Shown here piece by piece: positions 43,900-52,904 of a DNA stretch of 64,000 bases. The notes beneath the pieces were generated by a model. That model had not been told where the DNA came from, made no database searches, and saw only the letters and a list, made by a program, of their open reading frames with translations. Position 1 is the first letter of the stretch, and each line of letters starts with the position of its first letter. The position numbers were made by a program, and so were the translations under genes. Origin of the DNA: Hellea balneolensis DSM 19091 (lineage in GTDB: Bacteria > Pseudomonadota > Alphaproteobacteria > Caulobacterales > Maricaulaceae); contig NZ_AUAC01000008.1 in assembly GCF_000428525.1 (NCBI RefSeq), positions 62,001 to 126,000 on the forward strand, in the 5' to 3' direction.

Positions 43900-44807
43900 A
43901 GCTCGGCCATAGGAAAGCTGTAAGTCGTGTCGCAAAATTCACAATTAGCGTCGATAACGCCGTCTTCCGCCATATCTTCGAGCGCCGCTTTTTCAAATGA
44001 GCGCAACGTATTTTCAAGCCGTTCACGAGAACACTTACACTTAGCTTCGATCTCAGACGTCTCAACAACGCGTACGCCGTCCTCATGGAAGAGACGGTAA
44101 AGGAGTTCATTCTGTGTCAAATCAGGGTCCAACAACTCAGCATCACTGACGGTTTGGAATAAAGCCCGCGCCGTATCCCAAGCTTCATCCGTATCTCCGC
44201 GTAATTTATCCTCAGCAATTTTCTGAATCATAAGGCCGCCGCCGCGCCAGACAGGGTCTTTGCCGGGCTCTTGTAACTCACCGCAAACCAGGCGAATTTC
44301 AGTGGGTATTTGTTCGGATTGCTTAAAATAATGCTCGGCACACTCAGACAGGCGCGCGCCTTCAATAGCCGCCAAACCTTGATATTGATCCATATCCGGG
44401 CCTTGATCGATTGTCATTGAGAAGGTCCCGCCGCCAAGCAAAGTATCGGCACCGGGATTTCGGCTATCCAAGCTGATCTCTTTTAGCTTATCCGCGTCCC
44501 AACGGGCATAGCCCCGCACATGACCTTCTGTTGTACAATCGCTCATAAGCAAGCTGACCGCACCCTCATTCGTGCCGTGACATTGTATGACCAAGCGTCC
44601 ATCAAACTTTAAGGATTGCGCGACAATAGCTGAAATTAGCATGGCTTCGCCCAAAAGACGTGCGACTAAATCTGGATATCGGGTTCCCAGCGCTTGTGTG
44701 AGTGACGCGCCCATACGCACAGCACGACCCCGCACAGGTTTGCCGTCCAGTTGGAAAACTGTAACCAGGTCATCAGAGGCAGGGTTATTGAATAATGTTT
44801 CTGTCAT
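43896..44807 (-). CDS. hslO: Redox-regulated chaperonin Hsp33
   Basis: Hsp33 holds unfolding proteins during oxidative stress. From the ATG at 44807 it has about 303 residues; a TTG three codons earlier is less likely. The C-terminal zinc redox switch is complete: CKC (EIEAKCKCSRERL), 30 residues, then CEFC, which is the CxC-x27-32-CxxC pattern. The substrate-binding core has ALGTRYPDLVARLLGEAMLIS and GGGTFSMTIDQG. It is convergent with trkH and follows the N-formylglutamate amidohydrolase gene. Confidence 0.95.
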   Translation of the reverse strand: MTETLFNNPASDDLVTVFQLDGKPVRGRAVRMGASLTQALGTRYPDLVARLLGEAMLISAIVAQSLKFDGRLVIQCHGTNEGAVSLLMSDCTTEGHVRGYARWDADKLKEISLDSRNPGADTLLGGGTFSMTIDQGPDMDQYQGLAAIEGARLSECAEHYFKQSEQIPTEIRLVCGELQEPGKDPVWRGGGLMIQKIAEDKLRGDTDEAWDTARALFQTVSDAELLDPDLTQNELLYRLFHEDGVRVVETSEIEAKCKCSRERLENTLRSFEKAALEDMAEDGVIDANCEFCDTTYSFPMAEL

Positions 44808-44845
44808 GGGCGGCAAATGGGGTATGCCGCATCTGTTTACAAGGG

Positions 44846-45727
44846 CTATTCCGCCGCCAATAAGTCAGCCATAGGTTGGCCTTCTATGATATCTGAAATC
44901 ACCGTCTTTAAATTCTCCGCCAGCGCCGCATAGCTGCGCTTCTTTTTCAAAGTGACAGGGTTAAGATAAAGGTCCCGGTTAATTTCTATTTGCAACGCCT
45001 CTATGCCTGCACGAGGTTTGCCGTAATGCTGTGTTACATAACCACCTGCATAAGGATAATTACGTGTCACATTATAGCCTTGGCGGCGAAAGGCGAGTTC
45101 GACCCGCGTAATGGTCTCAGGGTAACAGGACACTCCGAAACGATCTCCCAAAATTATATCAGGGCGGCGCGACCCCATTGGGGCAAAGCCCGGCATAGAA
45201 TGGCAATCAATCAGCAGGGCAGATCCAAATCTCAGCCCGGCTTGGGTAATCAAATCCTGCAGCGCGTCATGATAAGGATGATAGAGCGCCGTCAGGCGGG
45301 CTCTGGCCGCACGGTAGGAGAGCGGCTTTTTATATATCGCCAAGCTCTCTGATAGCATCGTGGGAATCACCCCTAACCCGGCTGCGGCGCGGGGCGTCGG
45401 GGTGCCCGCTTCGGGTGCCCAGTCTAAAGGCAGTTCATTAGGGGCGCGATTGACATCAACAAAACAGCGCGGGAATTGCGCCGCAAGCAAAGGGGCGCCG
45501 CATATCACAGCAGGCGCAAAAAGCTCTGCAATATAGGCATCCTCATTTCGCCGTAAGCTTTGCAGGCTTAACGAGGACCGGGCCGTGAACCCTTTGGGAT
45601 AAACATTACCCGAATGGGGCGAAGCGAAAATAACGCCGCGGCGCCATTTTTTGGGCGGTATCACGCGAATGGGTGGTGTGAACGCTTTAAGACAATCAGA
45701 TTCAAAAGCGGTTTCGCGGGCTAACAT
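44846..45727 (-). CDS. N-formylglutamate amidohydrolase
   Basis: A 293-residue enzyme. The signature segments are FASPHSGNVYP, FVDVNRAPNELPLD, SALLIDCHSMPGF and PYAGGYVTQHYGKPRAG, which make up the zinc site. It releases formate from N-formylglutamate in histidine breakdown, although many alphaproteobacterial copies lie next to cpdR rather than hut genes, as here. The cpdR gene is divergent, 194 bp away. No hut gene is nearby, so the physiological substrate may differ. Confidence 0.9.
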   Translation of the reverse strand: MLARETAFESDCLKAFTPPIRVIPPKKWRRGVIFASPHSGNVYPKGFTARSSLSLQSLRRNEDAYIAELFAPAVICGAPLLAAQFPRCFVDVNRAPNELPLDWAPEAGTPTPRAAAGLGVIPTMLSESLAIYKKPLSYRAARARLTALYHPYHDALQDLITQAGLRFGSALLIDCHSMPGFAPMGSRRPDIILGDRFGVSCYPETITRVELAFRRQGYNVTRNYPYAGGYVTQHYGKPRAGIEALQIEINRDLYLNPVTLKKKRSYAALAENLKTVISDIIEGQPMADLLAAE

Positions 45728-45920
45728 TTTTCGGGACTATTTTTTATTTTAGGGCCTGCATACTTAGAAATTTTTAAGACACCGAAGTTAAGAGTGGGGG
45801 AACTGGCGGGATTCCTGCATAATATAAATGTTCTGGGCGTCATATGCCTCAGACTAAGTCACTTTCGCTTAAAAGGCGAGTCAAACTGAGCGCGGATGGG
45901 CGCGAATAGGGAAACGCGAT

Positions 45921-46280
45921 ATGGCCACAATTTTATATGCCGAAGATGATGATGCCATGCGCAAATTCTTCGAAAAAGCCCTTGAAAAAGCCGGTCACCA
46001 CGTCATTGCCTGCGCTGACGGCGAACGGGCTCTGCGCGCTCTGAAATTTGCGGATGGCGCATTTGATATGCTCCTCACCGATATTATGATGCCAGGCATG
46101 GACGGAATTGAACTGGCAAAACAGGCTGAAACGCTCTCTCCCGGCATTAAAATTATGTTCATCACAGGCTTTTCTGCCGTTGCTATGGGCGATAGCCAAG
46201 CTGCAGAACAAACAGTCCTGCAAAAGCCAGTTCATTTGCGCCAACTCGTTAATGAAGTTGATAAATTGATTGCTGCCTAA
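45921..46280 (+). CDS. cpdR: CpdR-type single-domain response regulator
   Basis: A 119-residue receiver without output domain. The acidic pair D9-D10, phospho-acceptor D54 (LLTDIMMPGMDGIELA), the Thr in FITGFSA and the Lys in LQKPVHLR are all present. The sequence matches CpdR, which in Caulobacter recruits the ClpXP protease for cell-cycle proteolysis when unphosphorylated. The context (N-formylglutamate amidohydrolase beside it, tRNA-Val after it) also fits. No AGGAGG precedes the start; GGGAAACG lies 6 bases upstream. Confidence 0.9.
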   Translation: MATILYAEDDDAMRKFFEKALEKAGHHVIACADGERALRALKFADGAFDMLLTDIMMPGMDGIELAKQAETLSPGIKIMFITGFSAVAMGDSQAAEQTVLQKPVHLRQLVNEVDKLIAA

Positions 46281-46366
46281 AGCTCGTAATTAGGGGTTGA
46301 AAACACATAAGGGCGGCGATATACGCCCCATTTCTAAAGTTCGCTTTAGGATCTATCTAATGGATA

Positions 46367-46441
46367 GCGCGATTAGCTCAGCGGGAGAGCACTACATTGA
46401 CATTGTAGGGGTCACTGGTTCAATCCCAGTATCGCGCACCA
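46367..46441 (+). tRNA. tRNA-Val (anticodon GAC)
   Basis: A 75-base cloverleaf with 7-bp acceptor stem (GCGCGAT with ATCGCGC), D arm GCTC/GAGC, anticodon stem CTACA/TGTAG with loop TTGACAT (anticodon GAC, Val), a 5-bp T stem (ACTGG/CCAGT) around TTCAATC, and an encoded CCA. It lies 86 bp after cpdR. Confidence 0.97.
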
Positions 46442-46455
46442 TTCTCTTTTTGTTT

Positions 46456-46559
46456 GCGGGTTGCCGCCCACCAACCCAACCCGCGTTTGACGGTTCCGCA
46501 GCACGCAGAAAATTCAATCCGGGGGATTGAATATAGGCGAAGAATGCCCCTGCAGGGGC
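46456..46559. promoter_or_regulatory. Cluster of three dyads downstream of tRNA-Val
   Basis: Three inverted repeats lie in about 100 bp. GCGGGTTG (46456-46463) pairs with CAACCCGC (46477-46484). ATTCAATCC (46512-46520) pairs perfectly with GGATTGAAT (46524-46532) around a GGG loop. GCCCCTGCAGGGGC (46546-46559) is a 14-bp perfect palindrome. None is followed by a T run, so simple terminators are unlikely. The region could hold transcript-processing, termination or protein-binding sites. Confidence 0.45.
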
Positions 46560-46605
46560 CAAATATCTTCAAGACATTTCGAATACGCGATCTGACCTAA
46601 GCTCA

Positions 46606-46785
46606 TCAGAGCCCCGGCAAGCTCGCATATCCGACTGTCAGGCTCAGCACTGCAAACATTGAAACCGCTCCCATAAATATTTTAGGGGCAAGTCTATTTT
46701 CTTCCACCATATATTTTCTTTTGAAGAGTAGCAGATACACTGTACTACCCATCACCAAATAAATAATCGCTCCAAACATTGTCAT
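46606..46785 (-). CDS. 59-aa two-helix membrane protein
   Basis: A frame of 59 residues beginning MTMFGAIIYLVMGSTVYLLL, with a basic loop (FKRKYMVEENR) and a second hydrophobic stretch (IFMGAVSMFAVLSLTVGYA). GGGAG lies 11 bases upstream of the ATG. It follows the TadG-like gene on the same strand with a 28-bp gap, so it may be co-transcribed. The alternating hydrophobic pattern and basic loop make it a credible small membrane protein. No family was recognised. Confidence 0.5.
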   Translation of the reverse strand: MTMFGAIIYLVMGSTVYLLLFKRKYMVEENRLAPKIFMGAVSMFAVLSLTVGYASLPGL

Positions 46786-46813
46786 CGCCCAATCTCCCTA
46801 CCAATGATACTTA

Positions 46814-48157
46814 CTAGCTCGAAATTCGTATGGAATCTTGAGCAATTTTCTTCCCAATTTTTTCAAAGGCCACATCCAAAGCATCTGAATCTTTAGCAAT
46901 TAAAAACTGATCTTCAGAACTCGCGCAACTTTTTAAGAAGTCATAAGCTGAATCTGTTGTGCTTTTCGCAATCGTCGCCGTTGACCTTAACCGAGGAGCG
47001 TCTGCGAAATAAGTCCCTGGTTCCAAAGCAAAGCCAACAGTGAAAACCTCTACACCCTCATTCTTAAGCTGATTGCAAACAGATACACTCATGCGGTTGG
47101 AATTGTTTTCTTGCCTACAATTATAAGCTACGCCTTCGCTCCAGCCATTTCCAGGGGACCTCCTAGAATTGGCGTATTCATATTTATACCCGTTATAACG
47201 CCTCCACAGCCGCGTTCTACGTCGGTCCCGCCAATCACATACCCATTCTTCATTATTGGCACCATCCGTCATGAATATGACGTATTTATTCGGATCTTTG
47301 GTCCCGTTTTCAGAGTAGTGAATATTGTTTTCAGATTTCATTAAAGTTCTGGCAAGCGTCAAAGGGCCTCTGGAATCTGTGCCGCCAGACGCTCTCATTC
47401 TGCTTACGGCTCCATTATTTACAGTGCCCCAGTCCGGGCCTGAAACCTTATTGGTTATTGTGTCCGTTGAATAAGGAATGAGAGCAGTCCTAAGGTATTT
47501 TTCCTTCGAGTTTTTTAAAGCTTTGCTCAATGATGTATTTAGATCTGTATTGAATTTTGTGACTGTTGATTGTAGTCCTGAAATACGGGTCTTCGCGTCT
47601 GTCGGACGTTTAAAGCTTGAAACGATAGGTATGTCATCCCAAGCCATGGACCCTGAATTGTCAACGACCAGAAATACACTCGTTGCGGCTTGCGCTGTTT
47701 CGTAATATTGAACAGTTGACTTTACATTTATATCAACGCTTGATTTATTAAACGCGCCCAAGAAAGTCGTCTTTATTTTACCTTTGACTTCAACTTCTGA
47801 ACGACGGGCTTGATCATTATAATTTACAGAGAAATCACCCGTAACGCCGTCTAATGGCTGTCCAAAATTTGCGGCGCTGATGTCATATTTAACATCATCC
47901 ATAAATCCTTCATCTGATGATCGTGGCGACTCATCATTGTCCCTCACATATATTGAAGACATAAGGCCCACAGTATCAGCAGTGGCTTGCAATTTCGCTC
48001 TGGCTTTAAAAGCTAGTGACACGTCTATAGCTGTTCCAATCGCCAGAACTAGCATTAACATCGAAACTCCAGCAATAATGCCAAAGGAGCCTTCTTGATT
48101 GTTTTTCAGCCTTTTGAGCTGAAATTTGAACTTTTCTGTATTCAACACTCTTACCAC
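46814..48157 (-). CDS. TadG-like pilus-associated protein with von Willebrand A domain
   Basis: A 447-residue protein. The N-terminus (NNQEGSFGIIAGVSMLMLVLAIGTAIDVS) is the single TM segment and TadE/TadG-type leader, followed by the low-complexity ARAKLQATADTVGL region. A vWA domain begins with the MIDAS motif FLVVDNSGSMAWDD at about 156-169, with a second metal loop at MTDGANNEEW. TadG proteins assist Tad pilus or minor-pilin assembly. The GTG start is as given by the frame; an alternative start a few codons later is possible. The other tad genes are elsewhere. Confidence 0.88.
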   Translation of the reverse strand: MVRVLNTEKFKFQLKRLKNNQEGSFGIIAGVSMLMLVLAIGTAIDVSLAFKARAKLQATADTVGLMSSIYVRDNDESPRSSDEGFMDDVKYDISAANFGQPLDGVTGDFSVNYNDQARRSEVEVKGKIKTTFLGAFNKSSVDINVKSTVQYYETAQAATSVFLVVDNSGSMAWDDIPIVSSFKRPTDAKTRISGLQSTVTKFNTDLNTSLSKALKNSKEKYLRTALIPYSTDTITNKVSGPDWGTVNNGAVSRMRASGGTDSRGPLTLARTLMKSENNIHYSENGTKDPNKYVIFMTDGANNEEWVCDWRDRRRTRLWRRYNGYKYEYANSRRSPGNGWSEGVAYNCRQENNSNRMSVSVCNQLKNEGVEVFTVGFALEPGTYFADAPRLRSTATIAKSTTDSAYDFLKSCASSEDQFLIAKDSDALDVAFEKIGKKIAQDSIRISS

Positions 48158-48333
48158 CGCACGACCTAAAAAATTAAACTAGGCTAAAGCCGTTACAGTT
48201 CCGCCAATAGATGACCTTAATAAAAGGTAAATTTCTTCCAAACTTTCACCAAAAACATGGTCTCTGGTGACGTCCTCTTCTTCGGGGTAGAAAATAAAAA
48301 TCTAATATCGATATGTTTTTCAATAAATTTTTA

Positions 48334-48388
48334 TTGATAATCAATAATTATCTGCTATAAGCGCCTTATAACCGGTGTGCCAACCGGT
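48334..48388 (+). promoter_or_regulatory. Putative promoter and operator of the RND efflux operon
   Basis: A -35-like TTGATA (48334-48339) and -10-like TATAAG (48356-48361) are 16 bp apart. Just downstream are two copies of the palindrome ACCGGT (48371-48376 and 48383-48388), six bases apart, which would overlap the early transcribed region. This is the layout of a repressor operator. The TTGAT-A-ATCAA palindrome at 48334-48344 is also present. No regulator gene is adjacent. Confidence 0.45.
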
Positions 48389-48399
48389 CGGAGGCGATA

Positions 48400-49692
48400 A
48401 TGACTGATTCACATAACGCCCGGACTCCGTCAGGGGCCGGCGAAACCTTACCCCATTCCGCGCGTGAAAAAGCCGAGCGAAAGCGCCTCTGGATCTGGCG
48501 CGCGCTTATATTCGTACTGCCTGTCCTCGTCATTGGCGGCGCAATAGGCGGCTTTGCGGCGATGGGCGCTTTGAAACCTACGCCTGAGGAAAAAGAAGAT
48601 GTGGTGAAAGCTATTCCTGTTTTGACCGCCATCGCCACTCAGGATGATGTAACGCTAAAGGTCAATGTCCAAGGTGAGGTGCAGCCGCGCACGCAGATCA
48701 ATATAGTGCCGCAGATCAGCGGGCTAATCACTTATATGTCGCCCAAATTCATAGAAGGCGGCCGTTTTAAAAAAGGCGACCTTTTAGTTCGTATTGACTC
48801 CGCCGAATTTGAGCTGCGCGTGACCCAAGCCAAGGCCAGCGTCGCCCAAGCCGAAACTGTCGTCACCCGCGAGATATCAGAATCAAATATGGCACGCCGG
48901 GATTGGGAAGAATTGGGCCGCGTTGGAAATCCCACACCTCTAACTCTAAGAGAGCCGCAAATGGCAGAGGCCAAGGCCCAGCTCGCATCAGCCCAAGCCC
49001 GCCTCGCGGAGACAGAATTACAGCTAAACCGAACATCGCTCTATGCGCCTTTCACGGGACGAGTGACGATGCGCCATGTCGATCAGGGTGAATTTGTAAC
49101 TGCTGGCACAAAACTTGGAGAGATCTACGCCACCAATCTTATGGATGTGCGGCTGCCTATGACAAATGCAGAGCTTCGCCGCGCGGGCCTTTCACTCGGC
49201 TTTGAAGCTAGCGGAAAAACCGCTGGTATTCCCGTAACATTATCGGCTGACGTAGCCGGAACTTTCAGCGAATGGCAAGGGCGTATTGTCCGGACTGACA
49301 GCCGCTTTGATAGCAAGACACGCGTGCTTTATGCTTATGCCGAAGTGCGTGATCCCTTTGTAAGCGGTGCCAGTAATGGCGTTCCGCTTGCGCCGGGTCT
49401 CTTCGTCAATGCGGCTGTCAAAGGGCAAAAGCTCGAAAACATGATCGTTATTCCCCGCGCAGCTCTGCGCGGCGAGGATAAAGTCTATATCGCAAAAGGT
49501 GATACGCTCTCAATTATGACCGTAAATGTCATGTCATCTAATAAAGACGAAGCGATCTTAGGCGGAGGAATAGAGATTGGTGACGCGGTTATTACCTCGC
49601 CTATTCGCGGCGTAGCTGATGGCATGAAAATCCAAGTCGTAAAGACTAGCGCAAATACGGCCACCTCGACCTCGACTGAGGGAGAGCCATAA
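48400..49692 (+). CDS. RND efflux periplasmic adaptor subunit
   Basis: A 430-residue membrane-fusion protein. An N-terminal anchor helix (WRALIFVLPVLVIGGAIGGF) is followed by a lipoyl/barrel-sandwich region (VQPRTQINIVPQISG), a coiled-coil hairpin (about 140-205, AKASVAQAETVVTREI and AKAQLASAQARLAETELQL), and beta-barrel domains (YAPFTGRVTMRHVDQGEFV). GGAGG lies 5 bases before the ATG. It overlaps the pump gene by 1 base (TAATG). No outer-membrane channel gene is adjacent, so a shared TolC-like channel is likely. Confidence 0.92.
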   Translation: MTDSHNARTPSGAGETLPHSAREKAERKRLWIWRALIFVLPVLVIGGAIGGFAAMGALKPTPEEKEDVVKAIPVLTAIATQDDVTLKVNVQGEVQPRTQINIVPQISGLITYMSPKFIEGGRFKKGDLLVRIDSAEFELRVTQAKASVAQAETVVTREISESNMARRDWEELGRVGNPTPLTLREPQMAEAKAQLASAQARLAETELQLNRTSLYAPFTGRVTMRHVDQGEFVTAGTKLGEIYATNLMDVRLPMTNAELRRAGLSLGFEASGKTAGIPVTLSADVAGTFSEWQGRIVRTDSRFDSKTRVLYAYAEVRDPFVSGASNGVPLAPGLFVNAAVKGQKLENMIVIPRAALRGEDKVYIAKGDTLSIMTVNVMSSNKDEAILGGGIEIGDAVITSPIRGVADGMKIQVVKTSANTATSTSTEGEP

Positions 49693-52600
49693 TGGAAAAG
49701 ATAATTAAATGGTGGGCCAGCAACCCTGTCGCCGCTAATCTGTTGATGCTGATTTGTTTTATCGGCGGGATTGTCAGCTATGTGCAAATTGAGCGCGAGC
49801 TTGACCCTTATGTCGAGTTCCCTGGAGCTTGGACTTATATCGCTTGGCCCGGGGCCTCGCCGCAGGATGTCGAAGAACAAATTATCGTGCGCATGGAAGA
49901 GGCGCTCTCCGAAGTTCAGGGCGTGAACCGCATGTGGGCCTTTGCAGGTGAAGGCGGCGGCTCGGTCACGGTAGTTGGTAAGAACAATGTCGATGAAGCT
50001 GTTCTTATGGCTGATGTGAAGCGCGCGGTAGACTCCATCAATGCCTTCCCACCAGCCGCCGAAGAGCCGCAAATAAATGTCTTCCGAAACCGTGATGAGA
50101 TTATTCGATTGGCAGTTTCAGGTAATGAGTCCGTGTCAGAACGCGAGCTGAAACGCTTTGCCGAAAAAACACGCCGCGAGATCGGTTTGCTGGGCTTTAT
50201 CCCGGCGGTGGAGCTTTTTGGCGTGCGCAATGAAGAAGTATCAATCGAGGTCTCGGAGGACGCCCTTCGTCAATATGGTCTCACGCTAAATGAGGTTGCC
50301 CAAGCTGTACGCGGCACCTCGGTTAATGCCTCCTCCGGCACGGTGCGCACTCAAATCGGAAATATGCAGCTACGCACACGCAACCAGGCCGATACACAAG
50401 AGGATTTTGAAAATATCATTGTCAGCCAGAGCGCTGGCGGGGCCACCATTCGCGTCAAAGATATCGCCACCGTGATTGACGGGTTTGAACAGGTCAACCT
50501 CCTCGCCACAGTCAATGGCAAGCGCACTATTCTTGTTCAAATTCAAAGCGGCCCAAATATGGATATCATCAAGGCCTCTGAGAATGTAAAATCCTACCTT
50601 GAAAAATTAGACGGTACTCTTCCCAAAGGCATCTCCATCACCACATGGGAAGACGAAGCTGATACTTATGCTGGACGAATTTCTTCCATCACGAATAATT
50701 TCTTCACAGGTTTGATCTTGGTCTGCTTGACCTTGATGCTGTTTTTGCGGCCGAAAATTGCCTTATGGGTCTCTATCGGGATCGCAACAGCCTTTGCCGG
50801 CGGCCTGGCCCTTCTTCCGCTTTTTGGTGTATCCTTTAATATGATTTCAACATTCGCCTTTCTGTTAGTCATTGGCGTGATTGTCGATGATGCCATTATT
50901 GTCGGAGAGGCTATTCACTTTAAAACCGAAGACGGGGAACGCGGCTTGGACGCAGCGGTCAACGGCACCACAATGGTTGTTAAACCCGTCATCTTTGCGG
51001 TTCTGACGACGATGATTTTCTTTGCGCCGTGGATGTATCTCTCTGGCGGCACGAGTGAGTTCACGCGAGCGATTTCGCTTGTTGTTATCCTGGCGCTGTT
51101 CTTCTCGCTCGTGGAATCGCTTCTAATATTGCCAGCGCATCTCGCCAATCTAAAGCCCGTCGATCCCAAGAGCCGTATCATGCGTTTTCAGGCGAAAATT
51201 TCAGGGAGCCTGATGTGGGTGGCTGAAAATATTTATCGTCCTTTGATAACCAGAGCCTTGCGCCGCCGCTACCTTACTGCGTCGCTCTTTATGGCGCTGA
51301 TGATTATGACGGTCGGTGTTGTGGCAAATGGGCTTGTGAAATCATCATTCTTCCCCGAGTCTGAATCCGATCAAATTGAGATCTCTGTCGAGCTCCCAGA
51401 AGGCACGCCCTATAGCCGTGCCCTAGAAGTTCTCTCGCAATTACAGCATGCCGAGGAAGAGCTTCAGAAAGAGATTAAAGCCAAAGATGGTGACTTGATC
51501 GAAAATTGGTACACGCGCTCACGCGATGACAATATTCTTGCCTTGGTCAAATTGGTGCCGCCGGAGACTCGCTCGCTCACAGCTAAAGAAACAGCAGAAC
51601 GCTTGCGTGAGCTTATCGGCGACGTGCCTGACGCGGAAAAAATTACCGTCAATTACAAGGATAATAATGACGGGCCGCCCATTGAATATGTGCTCAACGC
51701 CAAATCCTTTGAGGACCTCCAAGCGGCGGCAGATGACTTAATGGGGCAACTGCGCAGTTATGAAGGTGTGTTTAATGTCGTCAATGATATGGAAAGCGCA
51801 TCGGAAGAAGTCCAGTTCGATCTTAAACCCGGCGCGCAAGCCCTTGGGGTGACGACAGCTGAAGTCGCGCGGCAGGTGCGCCAAGGATTCTTTGGCGAAG
51901 AAGTTCAGCGGCTGCCCCGCGACGGCGAAGATGTTCGCGTCTATGTGCGTTACCCACGCGCAGACAGAGAGTCGCTTGACTTCTTAAAGTCCATCCGCAT
52001 TCGAACGGCTGATGGGCGGGAGCTTCCCCTTGGTGCTGTGGCTGACTTACGCTTTGAAAAGGGCACAAACCGTATTTTGCGCCGCGAACGTCAACGCGCT
52101 ATTATCGTCTCTGCCGAAGTTGTGACGGACCGTATTGATGAAATTCGCAAAGAACTAAATGATGGTTTCTTTGATGAATTTGATACGCGGCACCCTAATG
52201 TAACGCGCGGGAATATTGGACGGGCCCAAGGCGAAGCCGAATTCCAGCAAGAGCTGATGACGTTTTTCCTCATTGCGATTGGGACGGCTTATTTCCTCGT
52301 CGCAGTATCTTTCAAATCTTACTTTGAACCTATCTTGATTTTGCTCGCCGCCATTCCTTTTTGTTATTGCGGAATGATCATTGGTCATATGACAATGGGC
52401 GCAACAATGTCGCTACTCTCAATTCTAGGTATGTTTGCGGCAGCAGGCGTGGCGGTAAATGACAATCTAGTCTTGTTAGATTACGTGCATCGCCTCCGCG
52501 CGCAAGGCATGGATGGGGCGCAAGCTTTGGTCGAGGCCGGCACACGGCGGTTTCGCCCAATCTTACTCACCTCGCTCACGACCTTTATCGGCTTGATGCC

Positions 52601-52844
52601 CCTCTTGATGGAAAAGTCATTGCAAGCTCAGTGGCTCATTCCCATCGGGATCAGCCTCGCTTTTGGCGTGCTCTTTGCGCTGTTCGTCACGCTGTTCTTT
52701 GTCCCGGCCCTTTACGGCATTGGCGCAGATATCGGGCGGGGCATGAAATACCTTATCAAGGGTCAGCCTCAGCCTAAATTCAGCGCCTCTATATCCCCTG
52801 AAGCTCTGGGAGAGTGGGACAGAACGGCACTTCCTGCTGAATAA
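49692..52844 (+). CDS. RND family efflux pump inner-membrane subunit
   Basis: A 1050-residue AcrB-family pump. TM1 begins at about residue 12 (NPVAANLLMLICFIGGIVSYVQI), two periplasmic domains follow, and the second half repeats the TM arrangement (TKTYFLVAVSFKSYFEPILIL). Proton-relay aspartates are visible in VIGVIVDDAIIVGEAIHF near residue 400; the matching helix near the C-terminus reads AAAGVAVNDNLVLLDYV. GIGTAYFL and RFRPILLTSLTTFIGLMPLL are family signatures. The substrate cannot be predicted. It is the second gene of the pair with the adaptor. Confidence 0.94.
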   Translation: MEKIIKWWASNPVAANLLMLICFIGGIVSYVQIERELDPYVEFPGAWTYIAWPGASPQDVEEQIIVRMEEALSEVQGVNRMWAFAGEGGGSVTVVGKNNVDEAVLMADVKRAVDSINAFPPAAEEPQINVFRNRDEIIRLAVSGNESVSERELKRFAEKTRREIGLLGFIPAVELFGVRNEEVSIEVSEDALRQYGLTLNEVAQAVRGTSVNASSGTVRTQIGNMQLRTRNQADTQEDFENIIVSQSAGGATIRVKDIATVIDGFEQVNLLATVNGKRTILVQIQSGPNMDIIKASENVKSYLEKLDGTLPKGISITTWEDEADTYAGRISSITNNFFTGLILVCLTLMLFLRPKIALWVSIGIATAFAGGLALLPLFGVSFNMISTFAFLLVIGVIVDDAIIVGEAIHFKTEDGERGLDAAVNGTTMVVKPVIFAVLTTMIFFAPWMYLSGGTSEFTRAISLVVILALFFSLVESLLILPAHLANLKPVDPKSRIMRFQAKISGSLMWVAENIYRPLITRALRRRYLTASLFMALMIMTVGVVANGLVKSSFFPESESDQIEISVELPEGTPYSRALEVLSQLQHAEEELQKEIKAKDGDLIENWYTRSRDDNILALVKLVPPETRSLTAKETAERLRELIGDVPDAEKITVNYKDNNDGPPIEYVLNAKSFEDLQAAADDLMGQLRSYEGVFNVVNDMESASEEVQFDLKPGAQALGVTTAEVARQVRQGFFGEEVQRLPRDGEDVRVYVRYPRADRESLDFLKSIRIRTADGRELPLGAVADLRFEKGTNRILRRERQRAIIVSAEVVTDRIDEIRKELNDGFFDEFDTRHPNVTRGNIGRAQGEAEFQQELMTFFLIAIGTAYFLVAVSFKSYFEPILILLAAIPFCYCGMIIGHMTMGATMSLLSILGMFAAAGVAVNDNLVLLDYVHRLRAQGMDGAQALVEAGTRRFRPILLTSLTTFIGLMPLLMEKSLQAQWLIPIGISLAFGVLFALFVTLFFVPALYGIGADIGRGMKYLIKGQPQPKFSASISPEALGEWDRTALPAE

Positions 52845-52904
52845 GAACTCGCCTCACAGAGCTAACCGCTTGAACCGCTGCGCATAAGTCTTTATGCGCG
52901 GCTT

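Noticed and set aside
45728-45920. Short reading frame of 21 codons before cpdR
   Set aside because: It is short, lacks a ribosome-binding site and lies in the likely promoter and leader of cpdR.
46297-46530. 77-codon frame spanning tRNA-Val
   Set aside because: It covers the complete tRNA gene, which accounts for the conserved sequence there.
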